A DNA stretch of 64,000 nucleotides from positions 16,921 to 80,920 of the forward strand of contig NZ_CALXSK010000010.1 in assembly GCF_944391105.1 (NCBI RefSeq), given 5' to 3'. Under the pieces are notes generated by a model. That model saw only the letters and a list, made by a program, of their open reading frames with translations. It searched no databases and had not been told where the DNA came from. This DNA comes from an uncultured Victivallis sp. (GTDB taxonomy: Bacteria; Verrucomicrobiota; Lentisphaeria; Victivallales; Victivallaceae). The number at the start of each line of letters is the position of its first letter. Positions within the stretch are counted from its first letter, which is position 1. Position numbers and translations under genes: made by a program. Of the stretch, positions 46,696-54,696 are shown one piece after another.

Positions 46696-48087
46696 ATGAC
46701 GCGAACGGCGGACTCCAGTGACAAATTTCTCCGGATGACGCGCAGTCCGGTCGAGCCGCTGATCTGCCGGCTGGCGGTCCCGACGATCATCAGCTGCCTG
46801 GTCACGACTTTCTACAACGTGGCGGACACCTATTTCATCGGCAAGATCAATACGAGCGCCTCGGCCGCGGTCGGGGTGTCGTTTTCGTTGATGGCGGTGA
46901 TTCAGGCGATCGGTTTCTTCTTCGGGCAGGGGTCGGGGAACAACATCTCCCGGGAACTCGGCAAACAGCATGGGCATGAGGCGGAGATTCTCGCATCGGT
47001 CGGCTTTTTTTCCGCTTTGATCGCGGGGGCGGTGATTACGGTCACGGGACTGCTTCTGCTGGAGCCGCTTGCGGAGATGCTCGGGTCCACCGAGACGATT
47101 CTTCCCTATTCAACCGCCTACATGCGGCTGATTTTGATCGGAGCGCCGTGGATGACGGCATCGTTCGTTCTGAACAACCAGCTGCGGTTCGAGGGGAGCG
47201 CGTTTTACGGGATGATCGGGCTGGTGTCGGGAGCGGTGTTGAACATCACGCTCGATCCGCTGTTGATTTTCACGTTCGACATGGGGATTTCCGGGGCGGC
47301 GCTCGCGACGATCATCAGTCAGTTCGTCGGATTTACGCTGCTGTTCTGCGGCTGCCGGTTTGCGGGCAATGTTCCGATCCGGCTGCGGAATTTTCGACCG
47401 TCATTTCAGGTTTACCGGATGATTGCGAACGGGGGAACGCCGTCGCTCTGCCGGCAGGGAATCGCCTGCATCGCGGTCATCTGCCTGAACACGGCGGCAA
47501 AGCCGTTCGGGGATGCGGCGATCGCGGCGATGGCGATCGTTTCCAGAATCACGCATTTCACGAATTTTGCGCTGATCGGGTTCGGACAGGGATTTCAACC
47601 GGTCTGCGGCTTCAATTACGGGGCGAGACTTTACGACCGGGTGCGGCGGGCGTTCTGGTTCTGCGTCAAGGTGACGGCGGTGTTTCTCCTGGTGCTTTCC
47701 GTGGTGGAATTCATCGCCGCACCGTGGCTGATCGAACTCTTCCGCAAGGGAGATCCTGAGGTCACGCGCATCGGGAGTGTCGCACTGCGTCTGCAGTGCC
47801 TGACTTTTCCGCTGGCGGCGTGGGTGACGATCAGCAACATGATGCTTCAGACGACGGGGAAGATGTTCCGCGCATCGTTTCTCGGGCTGGCGCGGCAGGG
47901 GGTGTTTTTGATTCCGTTCGTGCTGCTGCTGCCGCCGATGATCGGCGTGTTGGGTGTTCAGGCCGCGCAGCCGGTGGCGGATCTGATCTCGTTCGCGATT
48001 TCGATTCCGCTGCAGTGCTCGCTTCTGCGCGAAATGCGCCGGGAGGAGGCGACATTCTCAATCGGCAGGGAACGGGAGAACTCATGA
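46696..48087 (+). CDS. MATE family efflux transporter
   Basis: A 463-residue membrane protein with 12 predicted helices and the MATE layout: a short N-tail, then PLICRLAVPTIISCLVTTFYNVADTYFIG, the repeated half starting near GNGGTPSLCRQG-like residues (MIANGGTPSLCRQG), and FGQGFQPVCGFNYGA. It would export drugs or metabolites using a Na+ or H+ gradient. Its stop overlaps the GNAT start (ATGA), so the two are coupled. The substrate is not predictable. Confidence 0.93.
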   Translation: MTRTADSSDKFLRMTRSPVEPLICRLAVPTIISCLVTTFYNVADTYFIGKINTSASAAVGVSFSLMAVIQAIGFFFGQGSGNNISRELGKQHGHEAEILASVGFFSALIAGAVITVTGLLLLEPLAEMLGSTETILPYSTAYMRLILIGAPWMTASFVLNNQLRFEGSAFYGMIGLVSGAVLNITLDPLLIFTFDMGISGAALATIISQFVGFTLLFCGCRFAGNVPIRLRNFRPSFQVYRMIANGGTPSLCRQGIACIAVICLNTAAKPFGDAAIAAMAIVSRITHFTNFALIGFGQGFQPVCGFNYGARLYDRVRRAFWFCVKVTAVFLLVLSVVEFIAAPWLIELFRKGDPEVTRIGSVALRLQCLTFPLAAWVTISNMMLQTTGKMFRASFLGLARQGVFLIPFVLLLPPMIGVLGVQAAQPVADLISFAISIPLQCSLLREMRREEATFSIGRERENS

Positions 48088-48668
48088 TCATCAGAATTGC
48101 AACTCCGGACGATGCCTGTGAGGCATTGGCGATCTACGCGCAGTCGATCGACACTCCGGTTACTTTTGAGTACGAACTCCCAACCCCGGAAGAGTTTGCG
48201 CGTCGGATTCGTTCGACGCTCGAACACTATCCGTATCTGGTCTGCTGCGACGAAGCGGGAACCGTGAGGGGATATGCTTATGCGGGGCGTTTCGGCGAAC
48301 GTGCGGCCTATCAGTGGGGAGCGGAACTGTCGATCTATCTTGATGTTGCGGCGATTGCCCGCGGATACGGCAGCCGGCTTTATGCCGCGTTGATCGCTCT
48401 GCTCCGGTTGCAGGGAATCCGGGTGGTTTACGGCTGTGTGACGATGCCGAATCCGCGCAGTGAGCGCCTGCATGAAAAGCTGGGATTCCGTCGTTGCGGT
48501 CTCTTTCGAAACGCCGGATTCAAATGCGGCGCATGGCGCGACGTTGCCTGGTTCGAAAAAGAGATCGCCGCATGGGATGGGGAGGGAACACCCCCGGAAC
48601 CGGTTCCCTTTTCGGGAATTTCTCCCGAAACTGCGGCGAAAACCATTGCGAGGGTGGAACATGGATAA
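48084..48668 (+). CDS. GNAT-family N-acetyltransferase
   Basis: A 194-residue GNAT protein from the ATG at 48084. It has the motif-A-like acetyl-CoA site ARGYGSRLYAALIALL (consensus RGxGxG with Tyr/Ser variants), the preceding strand LSIYLDVAAI and the C-terminal NPRSERLHEKLGFRR block. It resembles the phosphinothricin/methionine-sulfoximine acetyltransferase (Pat) group. It overlaps MATE upstream and DUF1275 downstream by 8 bases. Confidence 0.9.
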   Translation: MIIRIATPDDACEALAIYAQSIDTPVTFEYELPTPEEFARRIRSTLEHYPYLVCCDEAGTVRGYAYAGRFGERAAYQWGAELSIYLDVAAIARGYGSRLYAALIALLRLQGIRVVYGCVTMPNPRSERLHEKLGFRRCGLFRNAGFKCGAWRDVAWFEKEIAAWDGEGTPPEPVPFSGISPETAAKTIARVEHG

Positions 48669-49389
48669 GAAAATGAATACTTCGACATTGGATTCGGAAC
48701 GATTGATCGCCGCGTGCGTACTGAGCGTGGTCGGCGGATTTCTCGACATCTACACCTATCTTTTCCGGGGGAATGTGTTTGCGAACGCCGTCACGGGAAA
48801 CATGGTGCTGTTCGGCTTTCACCTTGCGGATGGGAAATGGGAGCTGTGCGGACGTTATCTGCTGGCGATCGTTTCGTATGCGTTCGGGATTTTCATGGCG
48901 AATCTGATTCACGCGCGACTGCCGAGTTCCAGGCGGATCACCTGGAATCAGTCCGTCATCCTGCTGGAGCTGATCTGCCTGCTGATCGTGGCCTTCATTC
49001 CGTATGGTCGATGGGATTTTCTGGTCAATTCGGGAATTGCATTTGTCTGTGCGCTGCAGGTGCAGACCTTCCGCCGGGTGCATGGACTGCCGTTCGCCTC
49101 GACCATGTGCACGGGGAATCTGCGCAGTGGAACCGATGCGCTTTTCCGTTCGATTCATGACCGTGAAACCGGAGAATTCCGCAAGGCGCTGCACTACTAC
49201 GGGGTGATCGCCTGCTTCATCTTCGGCGCGGCGGCCGGAGCACTGCTGCTGTCGCATGTCGGACGGTTCATGTTCCTGCTGGCTCCGGCGGGATTGTGTG
49301 CGGTTTTCTTTCTGATTTCGAGCCGGAGAAAGCTGGCCGGATGGCGGCGGACGTTCCGGTCGGTCTTCCGGCGGAGCGCCGGCCGCTGA
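48661..49389 (+). CDS. DUF1275 (YoaK-like) membrane protein
   Basis: A 242-residue protein with about six membrane helices. The diagnostic N-terminal block is LSVVGGFLDIYTYLFRGNVFANAVTGNMVLFG, followed by QVQTFRRVHGLPFASTMCTGNLRSG. The function of this family is unknown. The ATG at 48661 overlaps the GNAT stop; the long in-frame extension through the GNAT gene is a shadow. Confidence 0.92.
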   Translation: MDKKMNTSTLDSERLIAACVLSVVGGFLDIYTYLFRGNVFANAVTGNMVLFGFHLADGKWELCGRYLLAIVSYAFGIFMANLIHARLPSSRRITWNQSVILLELICLLIVAFIPYGRWDFLVNSGIAFVCALQVQTFRRVHGLPFASTMCTGNLRSGTDALFRSIHDRETGEFRKALHYYGVIACFIFGAAAGALLLSHVGRFMFLLAPAGLCAVFFLISSRRKLAGWRRTFRSVFRRSAGR

Positions 49390-49403
49390 GGGGAAGCCCC
49401 GCT

Positions 49404-49658
49404 TCAGATCACGCCGAGATCCTTTAGAACCCGTTCGAATTTCGCGGGTTCAAACCGTTCCCCGGGGTGCCATTTCCCGTTGTATTCCAGTGTCGGAACG
49501 ACCCAGTCGTCGCCGCCGTTGACCTCGACGACCTTGCGAACCACGTCGTCGGGCTGTTCTTCGATTTCGAGGTATTTGAACGGAATGTTGTGGCTTTTGA
49601 GCCAGGCGACCGCGTTAAGGGTATGGGGACAGACGTTCCAGCCATAAACTTTCAGCAT
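49404..49658 (-). CDS. Glutaredoxin-like protein with CPHT site
   Basis: An 84-residue glutaredoxin-fold protein. I chose ATG 49658 because the upstream extension shows no domain and crosses the promoter region. The site is Cys10-Pro-His-Thr (NVCPHTLNA), so it has a single catalytic Cys. The glutathione-binding-like segment WVVPTLEYNGKW is present. It may reduce glutathione-mixed disulfides or carry Fe-S, but the lack of the second Cys and the unusual His make this uncertain. It follows kdgK-eda on the same strand. Confidence 0.82.
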   Translation of the reverse strand: MLKVYGWNVCPHTLNAVAWLKSHNIPFKYLEIEEQPDDVVRKVVEVNGGDDWVVPTLEYNGKWHPGERFEPAKFERVLKDLGVI

Positions 49659-49735
49659 GTGACGGACCTCCTCTCGTTGTCTGGAGATACCATAGCACAA
49701 GCCGGGATTTTTGCAAATTTCGCTTTGTTTTCCGG

Positions 49736-50353
49736 TTACAGTTTTTTTGCTGCGCGGGAGTACGTCTCCGCCGCACGCCGGATTTCCGCAGTGGATTTTC
49801 CCGGCTTGTAGAGGGCCGAACCGATTCCCACGCCCACGCATACGTCGAGGAATGCGCCGATGTTCGTCTCCCCGACGCCGCCGACCGCGAGGATCGGAGC
49901 TTTGACGACCGCTTTCAGATCCTTCACATAGCCCGGCCCGAGCGCTCCGGCGGGAAAGAGTTTCAGATAATCCGCGCCTGCGCGCAAGGCGTTGAAAGCC
50001 TCAGTCGCCGTGAAAAAGCCCGGGATCGATACGAGTTTGTGCTGTTTCGTCTCGTGGATTACATCCGGATTCGTGTCGGGCGAGATGATGAATCTTCCTC
50101 CCGCATCGGCCACGCGCCGCACATCCTCCGGGGTGAGCACGGTACCGGCGCCGACGAGCAGTTCATCGCCGGAGTGATACTTCTCCGCGGCGCGGCGGAT
50201 GCTCTCGACCGCATCCGGGGAATTCAGCGGGACTTCGAGCAGACGGATTCCGGATTCCCGCAGAATCTCACAGACTTCGAGAATTTCGTCCGGCGTGATG
50301 CCGCGCAGAATCGCGACCACGGGACAACGTTCGGCATATTCGGAAAAGCTCAT
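49736..50353 (-). CDS. eda: KDPG/KHG aldolase
   Basis: A 205-residue class I aldolase. The catalytic Glu lies in PVVAILRGITPDE and the Schiff-base Lys in GADYLKLFPAGALG. Motifs GAGTVLTPEDVRRVADAGGRFIISP and GGVGETNIGAFLDVC are typical. It splits 2-dehydro-3-deoxy-6-phosphogluconate to pyruvate and glyceraldehyde 3-phosphate, the product line of the kinase gene 13 bases upstream. The pair handles ketodeoxy sugar acids from uronates or galactonate. Confidence 0.95.
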   Translation of the reverse strand: MSFSEYAERCPVVAILRGITPDEILEVCEILRESGIRLLEVPLNSPDAVESIRRAAEKYHSGDELLVGAGTVLTPEDVRRVADAGGRFIISPDTNPDVIHETKQHKLVSIPGFFTATEAFNALRAGADYLKLFPAGALGPGYVKDLKAVVKAPILAVGGVGETNIGAFLDVCVGVGIGSALYKPGKSTAEIRRAAETYSRAAKKL

Positions 50354-50366
50354 TTTTCCCCTCGCT

Positions 50367-51464
50367 TCATCGTGCGACCCGGCCTGAACCGGAACCGTTC
50401 ATCAGGGAAACGACCTCGGCGCGGGAGCTGTAATTGTAGTCCCCGGAAATCGTGTGTTTCAGGCAGCTTGCCGCGACGGCGAAGCGGATCGCCTGCTGCG
50501 GCCCGGAAAATTCTTCACTGTACAGCGCATGAATGAGGCCCGCTCCGAACGAGTCGCCGCCGCCGAAACGGTCGACGATGTTGCGGATCTCGTAGGGGGA
50601 GTAGTGCCCCCGCGCGTCGACCGGCGCAAAAAACGCCCCGGCGTTGCGGTCGAAGAGCATCGCGCCCCAGTTGTTATGGTCGGCGGAAATGCTTTCGCGC
50701 AGCGTAATCGCCACCTTCGACGCCTTCGGGAAGCGCGTGAGCAGCTGTTCTGCGACGGCACGATACCCGTCGACATTCAGTTTCCCCGCCTCGATCTCGG
50801 TTGCCTCCGCCCGAATCCCGAACACGTCCGAGGCGTCCTCCTCGTTGCAGATGATCCAGTCGACGAGCGGGACGAGATTTCCCATGCACTCCTCCGCGAG
50901 CGCACGTGGCTCGGTTCCTGGACGCCACTTCCAGAGTTTCTTGCGGAAGTTCAAGTCACAGGAGATCGCGACTCCCCGTTCCGCCGCCTTTCGGGCCAGC
51001 GTAAGCGTCGAACGGTATGCGTTTTCGCTCAGCGATGGTGTGATCCCGGTCAGGTGCAGGTGGTTCACCCCCTCAAGCATCGCGTCGAAGTCGTACTCCT
51101 CCGGCGCGAGCAGCGAAATCGTCGACCCCTCGCGGTCGTAAATCACGTTCGACCCGCGTTGCGCCGCGCCGTGTTCGGCATAGTAGACTCCCATGCGTCC
51201 CCTGGTGTTCCAGGTGATGTGCGACACATCGACTCCGAGCCCGCGCAGCTCCGCGGCAAACGCCAGAGAAACCGGATTCTCCGGCAGCGCCGTCAGATAA
51301 CGCGATTCCGATCCGAGCATCGCCAGCGATGCGCATACATTCGCCTCGCCGCCGCCGTAGGTCGCGTCGAGTGCCCCCGGCAGACTCTGCGCAAACCGCT
51401 TCTTCCCCGGTGGACAGAGCCGCAGCATCACTTCTCCGAATCCCGCGATCACAATCTTCTGCAT
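50367..51464 (-). CDS. kdgK: 2-dehydro-3-deoxygluconate kinase (PfkB family)
   Basis: A 365-residue sugar kinase. ATG 51464 is chosen for AAAGGAGAG just upstream. N-terminal GEVMLRLCPPGKKRFAQ and GGGEANVCASLAMLG are close to KdgK and related 2-keto-3-deoxygluconate kinases. The PfkB signature is RFGGGDSFGAGLIHAL. It makes KDPG for Eda. The promoter region holds 12 bp direct repeats likely bound by the divergent IclR protein. A related sugar-acid specificity cannot be excluded. Confidence 0.88.
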   Translation of the reverse strand: MQKIVIAGFGEVMLRLCPPGKKRFAQSLPGALDATYGGGEANVCASLAMLGSESRYLTALPENPVSLAFAAELRGLGVDVSHITWNTRGRMGVYYAEHGAAQRGSNVIYDREGSTISLLAPEEYDFDAMLEGVNHLHLTGITPSLSENAYRSTLTLARKAAERGVAISCDLNFRKKLWKWRPGTEPRALAEECMGNLVPLVDWIICNEEDASDVFGIRAEATEIEAGKLNVDGYRAVAEQLLTRFPKASKVAITLRESISADHNNWGAMLFDRNAGAFFAPVDARGHYSPYEIRNIVDRFGGGDSFGAGLIHALYSEEFSGPQQAIRFAVAASCLKHTISGDYNYSSRAEVVSLMNGSGSGRVAR

Positions 51465-51482
51465 GTGGAGCTCTCCTTTTTT

Positions 51483-51515
51483 TATTCTCATTATATGGGA
51501 ATATATTCTCATTAT
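51483..51515. promoter_or_regulatory. Two 12 bp direct repeats over the kdgK promoter
   Basis: TATTCTCATTAT occurs at 51483-51494 and 51504-51515, a 21 bp period (two helical turns). The minus-strand -10 TATAAT (51495-51490) overlaps the first copy. The centre GAATATATTC is palindromic. Binding by the divergent IclR protein (51610) would repress kdgK-eda. Confidence 0.7.
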
Positions 51516-51550
51516 TTTTTAATATAAGCGATGCCTTGCGGGATTTCAAG

Positions 51551-51579
51551 TTGTAAAGTGGAAAAAGATGTGGTATTGT
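51551..51579 (+). promoter_or_regulatory. Promoter of the IclR gene
   Basis: TTGTAA at 51551-51556 and TATTGT at 51574-51579 are 17 bases apart. The -10 lies inside the codons following ATG 51568, which argues for a later translation start. Confidence 0.55.
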
Positions 51580-51609
51580 AAAAGCATGATGAAAGACGGG
51601 GAAAAGACA

Positions 51610-52332
51610 ATGGGGCGCGGGTTTGAGCTGCTTGAACTCGTGGGTCGCAGCCGGGGCGGACTCCGGGGGCGTGAAATCGCGGAGGCGCTTGGGGTGCCGG
51701 TCAGTACGGCATTCCGGCAGTTGAAGTTTCTGGTCGAGCGCGGTTATCTGCGCAGCGGCGGCGGGGTCTATACGCTCGGGAGCACATTGATCCGGCTTGG
51801 AAACGAGGCGATGCGGCAGAATCCGCTTTCGCGTCTTGCGCACGGGATCTTGTCGGAACTTGCAGAGGCGACGAGCGAGACGGTGCACCTTGCGGAGCGG
51901 CGCGGCGACCGCGTGGTTTACGTGGACAAGGTCGAAGGAAGCCGTTCGGTGCGGATGGGGTCGATGATCGGCAACACGAGTCCGCTGCACTGTACGGGAG
52001 TCGGCAAGGCGATCCTGGCGTTTCTGCCGGAGAAAGAGCGACGCGAACTTGTGGAGAAGCTCGAATTGACCCGGTTCACGGACCGGACGATCACGGAGCG
52101 GCGGGCGCTGGTCGCGGAGCTCGACCGGATTCGCGCTCAGGGATATGCGGTCGATGATTGCGAGCATGAGCCGGGGGTGTTCTGCGTGGCGGCTCCGGTT
52201 TTTGACTCGGCGGGGACGGTTCCGGGGGCGATCAGTGTTTCCGGATCTGAACTCTATCTGCGCGGAGCGCAGGAGGCGCTCAAGGAGCGTGTCCTTGCGG
52301 CCGCGGCCGCGATCAGCGCCGAACTGCGGTGA
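51610..52332 (+). CDS. IclR-family regulator, probably of the kdgK-eda genes
   Basis: A 240-residue protein from ATG 51610; ATGs at 51568, 51586 and 51589 are possible but overlap the promoter or the transcript start. The N-terminal winged helix is GRGFELLELVGRSRGGLRGREIAEALGVPVSTAFRQLKFLV. The IclR effector domain contains NTSPLHCTGVGKAILAF and CVAAPVFDSAGTVPGAISVSG. It resembles KdgR. Divergent arrangement with kdgK and the repeats between them make 2-keto-3-deoxygluconate (KDG) the likely effector. Confidence 0.88.
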   Translation: MGRGFELLELVGRSRGGLRGREIAEALGVPVSTAFRQLKFLVERGYLRSGGGVYTLGSTLIRLGNEAMRQNPLSRLAHGILSELAEATSETVHLAERRGDRVVYVDKVEGSRSVRMGSMIGNTSPLHCTGVGKAILAFLPEKERRELVEKLELTRFTDRTITERRALVAELDRIRAQGYAVDDCEHEPGVFCVAAPVFDSAGTVPGAISVSGSELYLRGAQEALKERVLAAAAAISAELR

Positions 52333-52593
52333 GGCTGTGGAATCGAAAAACGCCGAGTTCCGGCAAGAGCGTTACGGTCGCCGGCAGGGAGGCCGCCCGG
52401 CACGGAACATTCACGAACGGTGTTGCGCGAAGGGGATTTTGCCTGCTTCGAAGTCACGCTGATTTCATGGAGAATGTGTGTGGTCGAAAAATGATTATAG
52501 ACGGAAAACGGTATTCTCGTTTTCGTCCCGGATACCGCCTTTCGGTCACCTGCGTCCAAACGCATGTTTGCGAGGAACAAAGGAGAATTGCAG

Positions 52594-53457
52594 ATGAAAA
52601 AACGGCTATTCGTGTTTCTGGCAGTGTCGGGAGTATGTTTCTATGCGCAGGGAGCAGATGTCAAAACCGCTCCTGTCGAGGGTTTGACGGCCGAAACTCC
52701 GTCCGCTGAAACGGGGATCATTCCGTCTGGCAGGCGTTCCGGACCGGCAAAAAAGATTCAGGTTTTGACCGATTCCGGGAACAATTTCCGTTATGCCCCG
52801 CTTCGGGTGATTGATCCCCGCCCCGTCCCGCAACAGTTCAGAGACGTCTGCCGCGGAGCGAAAACTCTGGAGAAAGCGGCGGATCAGCTTTTCAGCGGGG
52901 AGGGGAACTTCACGATCTGGTCGCACTTCCGGGAGTGGGGGATCCTTTACGCCAATCTGCCCCGGCTGACCGGCAGACCGGATGTGGTTCCGACCGAAAC
53001 GGCGAAGTACGCACTCGCGTTGCTCTGCGACGAACGCTACAATGAAGCCGAACAGATTCTCCGGAAACTCGCGGAGAAGAATCCCGATGATTACGGCACA
53101 ATGATCCTGCTCGGTGCGTTCTCGGTGAGAAACAGGGAATACTTTCCTTATCTGGAAAAGGCGTTTGCCGCCGATCCGACCAGGAGTGTGAACTTCATCG
53201 TATGGCAGTGCCAGAATCTTGATCTCCTGCAAAAGCTGCCGGAAGAGTGGGATTTCATCGGTTCCTTTCTGCCGCTCCTGCTGCAATACCGGGAGCAGAT
53301 CGACTTCGACGCGATTCCTTCCCCGTCGTTGTTGCGACTGAACAAGGCGATCTGGGAAAAATATTTCGGCGAAGACCGCCGGATCCGGCCCGAATACCGG
53401 GATCAGAAAGAGAAGTGGAGTTCCCTTTGCACCATTCTCGTGAAACACATGGATTGA
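52594..53457 (+). CDS. Secreted protein, TPR-like, unknown function
   Basis: A 287-residue protein from ATG 52594 after AAAGGAG. A signal peptide (RLFVFLAVSGVCFYAQGAD) leads to a Pro/Thr/Glu-rich linker and then a helical part. The stretch YALALLCDERYNEAEQILRKLAEKNPDD followed by GTMILLGAFSV resembles tetratricopeptide repeats (W-LG-Y-A-F-A-P-like). No enzyme motif is seen. The gene stands alone between the IclR and AraC loci. It probably acts in the periplasm in protein-protein contacts. Confidence 0.65.
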   Translation: MKKRLFVFLAVSGVCFYAQGADVKTAPVEGLTAETPSAETGIIPSGRRSGPAKKIQVLTDSGNNFRYAPLRVIDPRPVPQQFRDVCRGAKTLEKAADQLFSGEGNFTIWSHFREWGILYANLPRLTGRPDVVPTETAKYALALLCDERYNEAEQILRKLAEKNPDDYGTMILLGAFSVRNREYFPYLEKAFAADPTRSVNFIVWQCQNLDLLQKLPEEWDFIGSFLPLLLQYREQIDFDAIPSPSLLRLNKAIWEKYFGEDRRIRPEYRDQKEKWSSLCTILVKHMD

Positions 53458-53748
53458 TCGATCCGTTGATTTGTGATCTCTGCTCGTTTCCGCATAATTT
53501 GTGTCAATCGGCGGAAATGGTTGATGATTCCCCCATTTTGTGATGGAACGGGTAGTTTGACGGAGGTGCATGCCCGCGATCTTGAATTTGCTCCAGATTC
53601 GACATGGACGGGCGGGGATTCTGTCCGGGTAACGGAAAGATGGAATGCTTCCGGCAGGCGTTGAAATGGGAGACGTTCAAAACCGGAGAGAATGTCGGAC
53701 TGCCGCAAAATACATCGGAGATTTTTTCTCTCGTATCCGGCCTTTGCA
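53458..53748. other. Intergenic region without a supported gene
   Basis: About 290 bases between the secreted protein and the convergent AraC gene. Small frames lack ribosome sites and domain motifs, and no clear terminator is seen. Confidence 0.5.
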
Positions 53749-54591
53749 TCAGCGACTGAACTGCGCCGGATCAGGCGTGCGGGCCGTCTCCGCTTCCGGC
53801 GCAAAATAACGGCGGGAGGCGCGGAATGACGCCGGCGGACTCCCGTAGAAGCGCTTGAATGTGCGGGAAAAGTGGAAGCGGTCCCGGACTCCGATCTCGG
53901 CGATGATTTCATCAATGCCGAGATCAGTCGATTCAAGCAGTCGTGCCGCCTGGATGTAACGCAGATTCAGCAGATACCGGTGCGGCGTGCATCCCGTGAC
54001 CTCCCGAAACCGCCGGATGAACGCGTTCGGTGCGAAACCGGCGCGCGCCGCCAGTGCCGGAATATCGAGTTCGTGTGCCGTATGACTGCGCATCCAGTCG
54101 CAGACGCGCGTGATGCGGCGGTCGCGGTCGAGCTCGCACAGCGCTTCAGTCGGCAATCGCGTGAGGGATATGGCCACGAGCGCCAGTGCCACGAGGTCGA
54201 GACGGCCGGGATCCCGGTTTCCCGCGGCAAGTTGGCAGGCCTCATCCAGCAGTTCCCGGAGTTCCGGAGTCAGGTCGAGCCGGTTGAGCCGGGCATCGGG
54301 GCTGCCGAAGAGCGAGGCGGCTTCAAAGTGGATATAGAGCTGATTGACCGCCGTCCCGTCCCGGAATGTGTAAAGTTCCGGAAACGGCGGCAGCACGTAG
54401 AGCGCATCGGGTTGAAGTTCGACCTTCTTTCCGTTCAGGACCACTCCCGCGCCCGGAGCGTCGTTCCAGTAAAGACGCCAGAATCCGCCGCTCAGCAGAA
54501 AGCCGTTCCAGAATTCCCGGAGCGGCGTGAGGCGCACCTCTTCCAGCTGGATCTGCCGGCCGGAAAACAGCGGCATGTTTGTTTTATTCAT
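53749..54591 (-). CDS. AraC-family regulator divergent from the fucosidase
   Basis: A 280-residue protein. The N-terminal ~150 residues form a cupin-like effector domain (FWRLYWNDAPGAGVVLNGKKVELQPDALYVLPPF). The C-terminal DNA-binding domain has two helix-turn-helix units: LDIPALAARAGFAPNAFIRRFREVTGCTPHRYLLNLR and GIDEIIAEIGVRDRFHFSRTFKRFYGSPPASFR. It is transcribed away from the GH29 gene, with direct repeats between them. It is probably an activator that responds to fucose or a fucosylated product. Confidence 0.93.
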   Translation of the reverse strand: MNKTNMPLFSGRQIQLEEVRLTPLREFWNGFLLSGGFWRLYWNDAPGAGVVLNGKKVELQPDALYVLPPFPELYTFRDGTAVNQLYIHFEAASLFGSPDARLNRLDLTPELRELLDEACQLAAGNRDPGRLDLVALALVAISLTRLPTEALCELDRDRRITRVCDWMRSHTAHELDIPALAARAGFAPNAFIRRFREVTGCTPHRYLLNLRYIQAARLLESTDLGIDEIIAEIGVRDRFHFSRTFKRFYGSPPASFRASRRYFAPEAETARTPDPAQFSR

Positions 54592-54612
54592 ATCTCATTT
54601 CACTTTATTCAT
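54583..54612. promoter_or_regulatory. Direct repeats TTTATTCAT with 21 bp period, AraC-type half sites
   Basis: TTTATTCAT occurs at 54583-54591 and 54604-54612. The first copy includes the AraC start codon. The 21 bp spacing matches tandem half-sites used by AraC proteins. TATAAT at 54651-54656 upstream of the fucosidase has no good -35, consistent with activation. Confidence 0.6.
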
Positions 54613-54696
54613 GGAGAGAATGTTGTAAAAAGACATAAAATCCCGTACAATATAATCGACCGCCCGATTTTTTTCAAAGGCAAAGGAGATGGAAAA

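Noticed and set aside
49389..49416. Possible bidirectional hairpin between DUF1275 and the glutaredoxin-like gene
   Set aside because: Short interrupted stem without T tract; not convincing.
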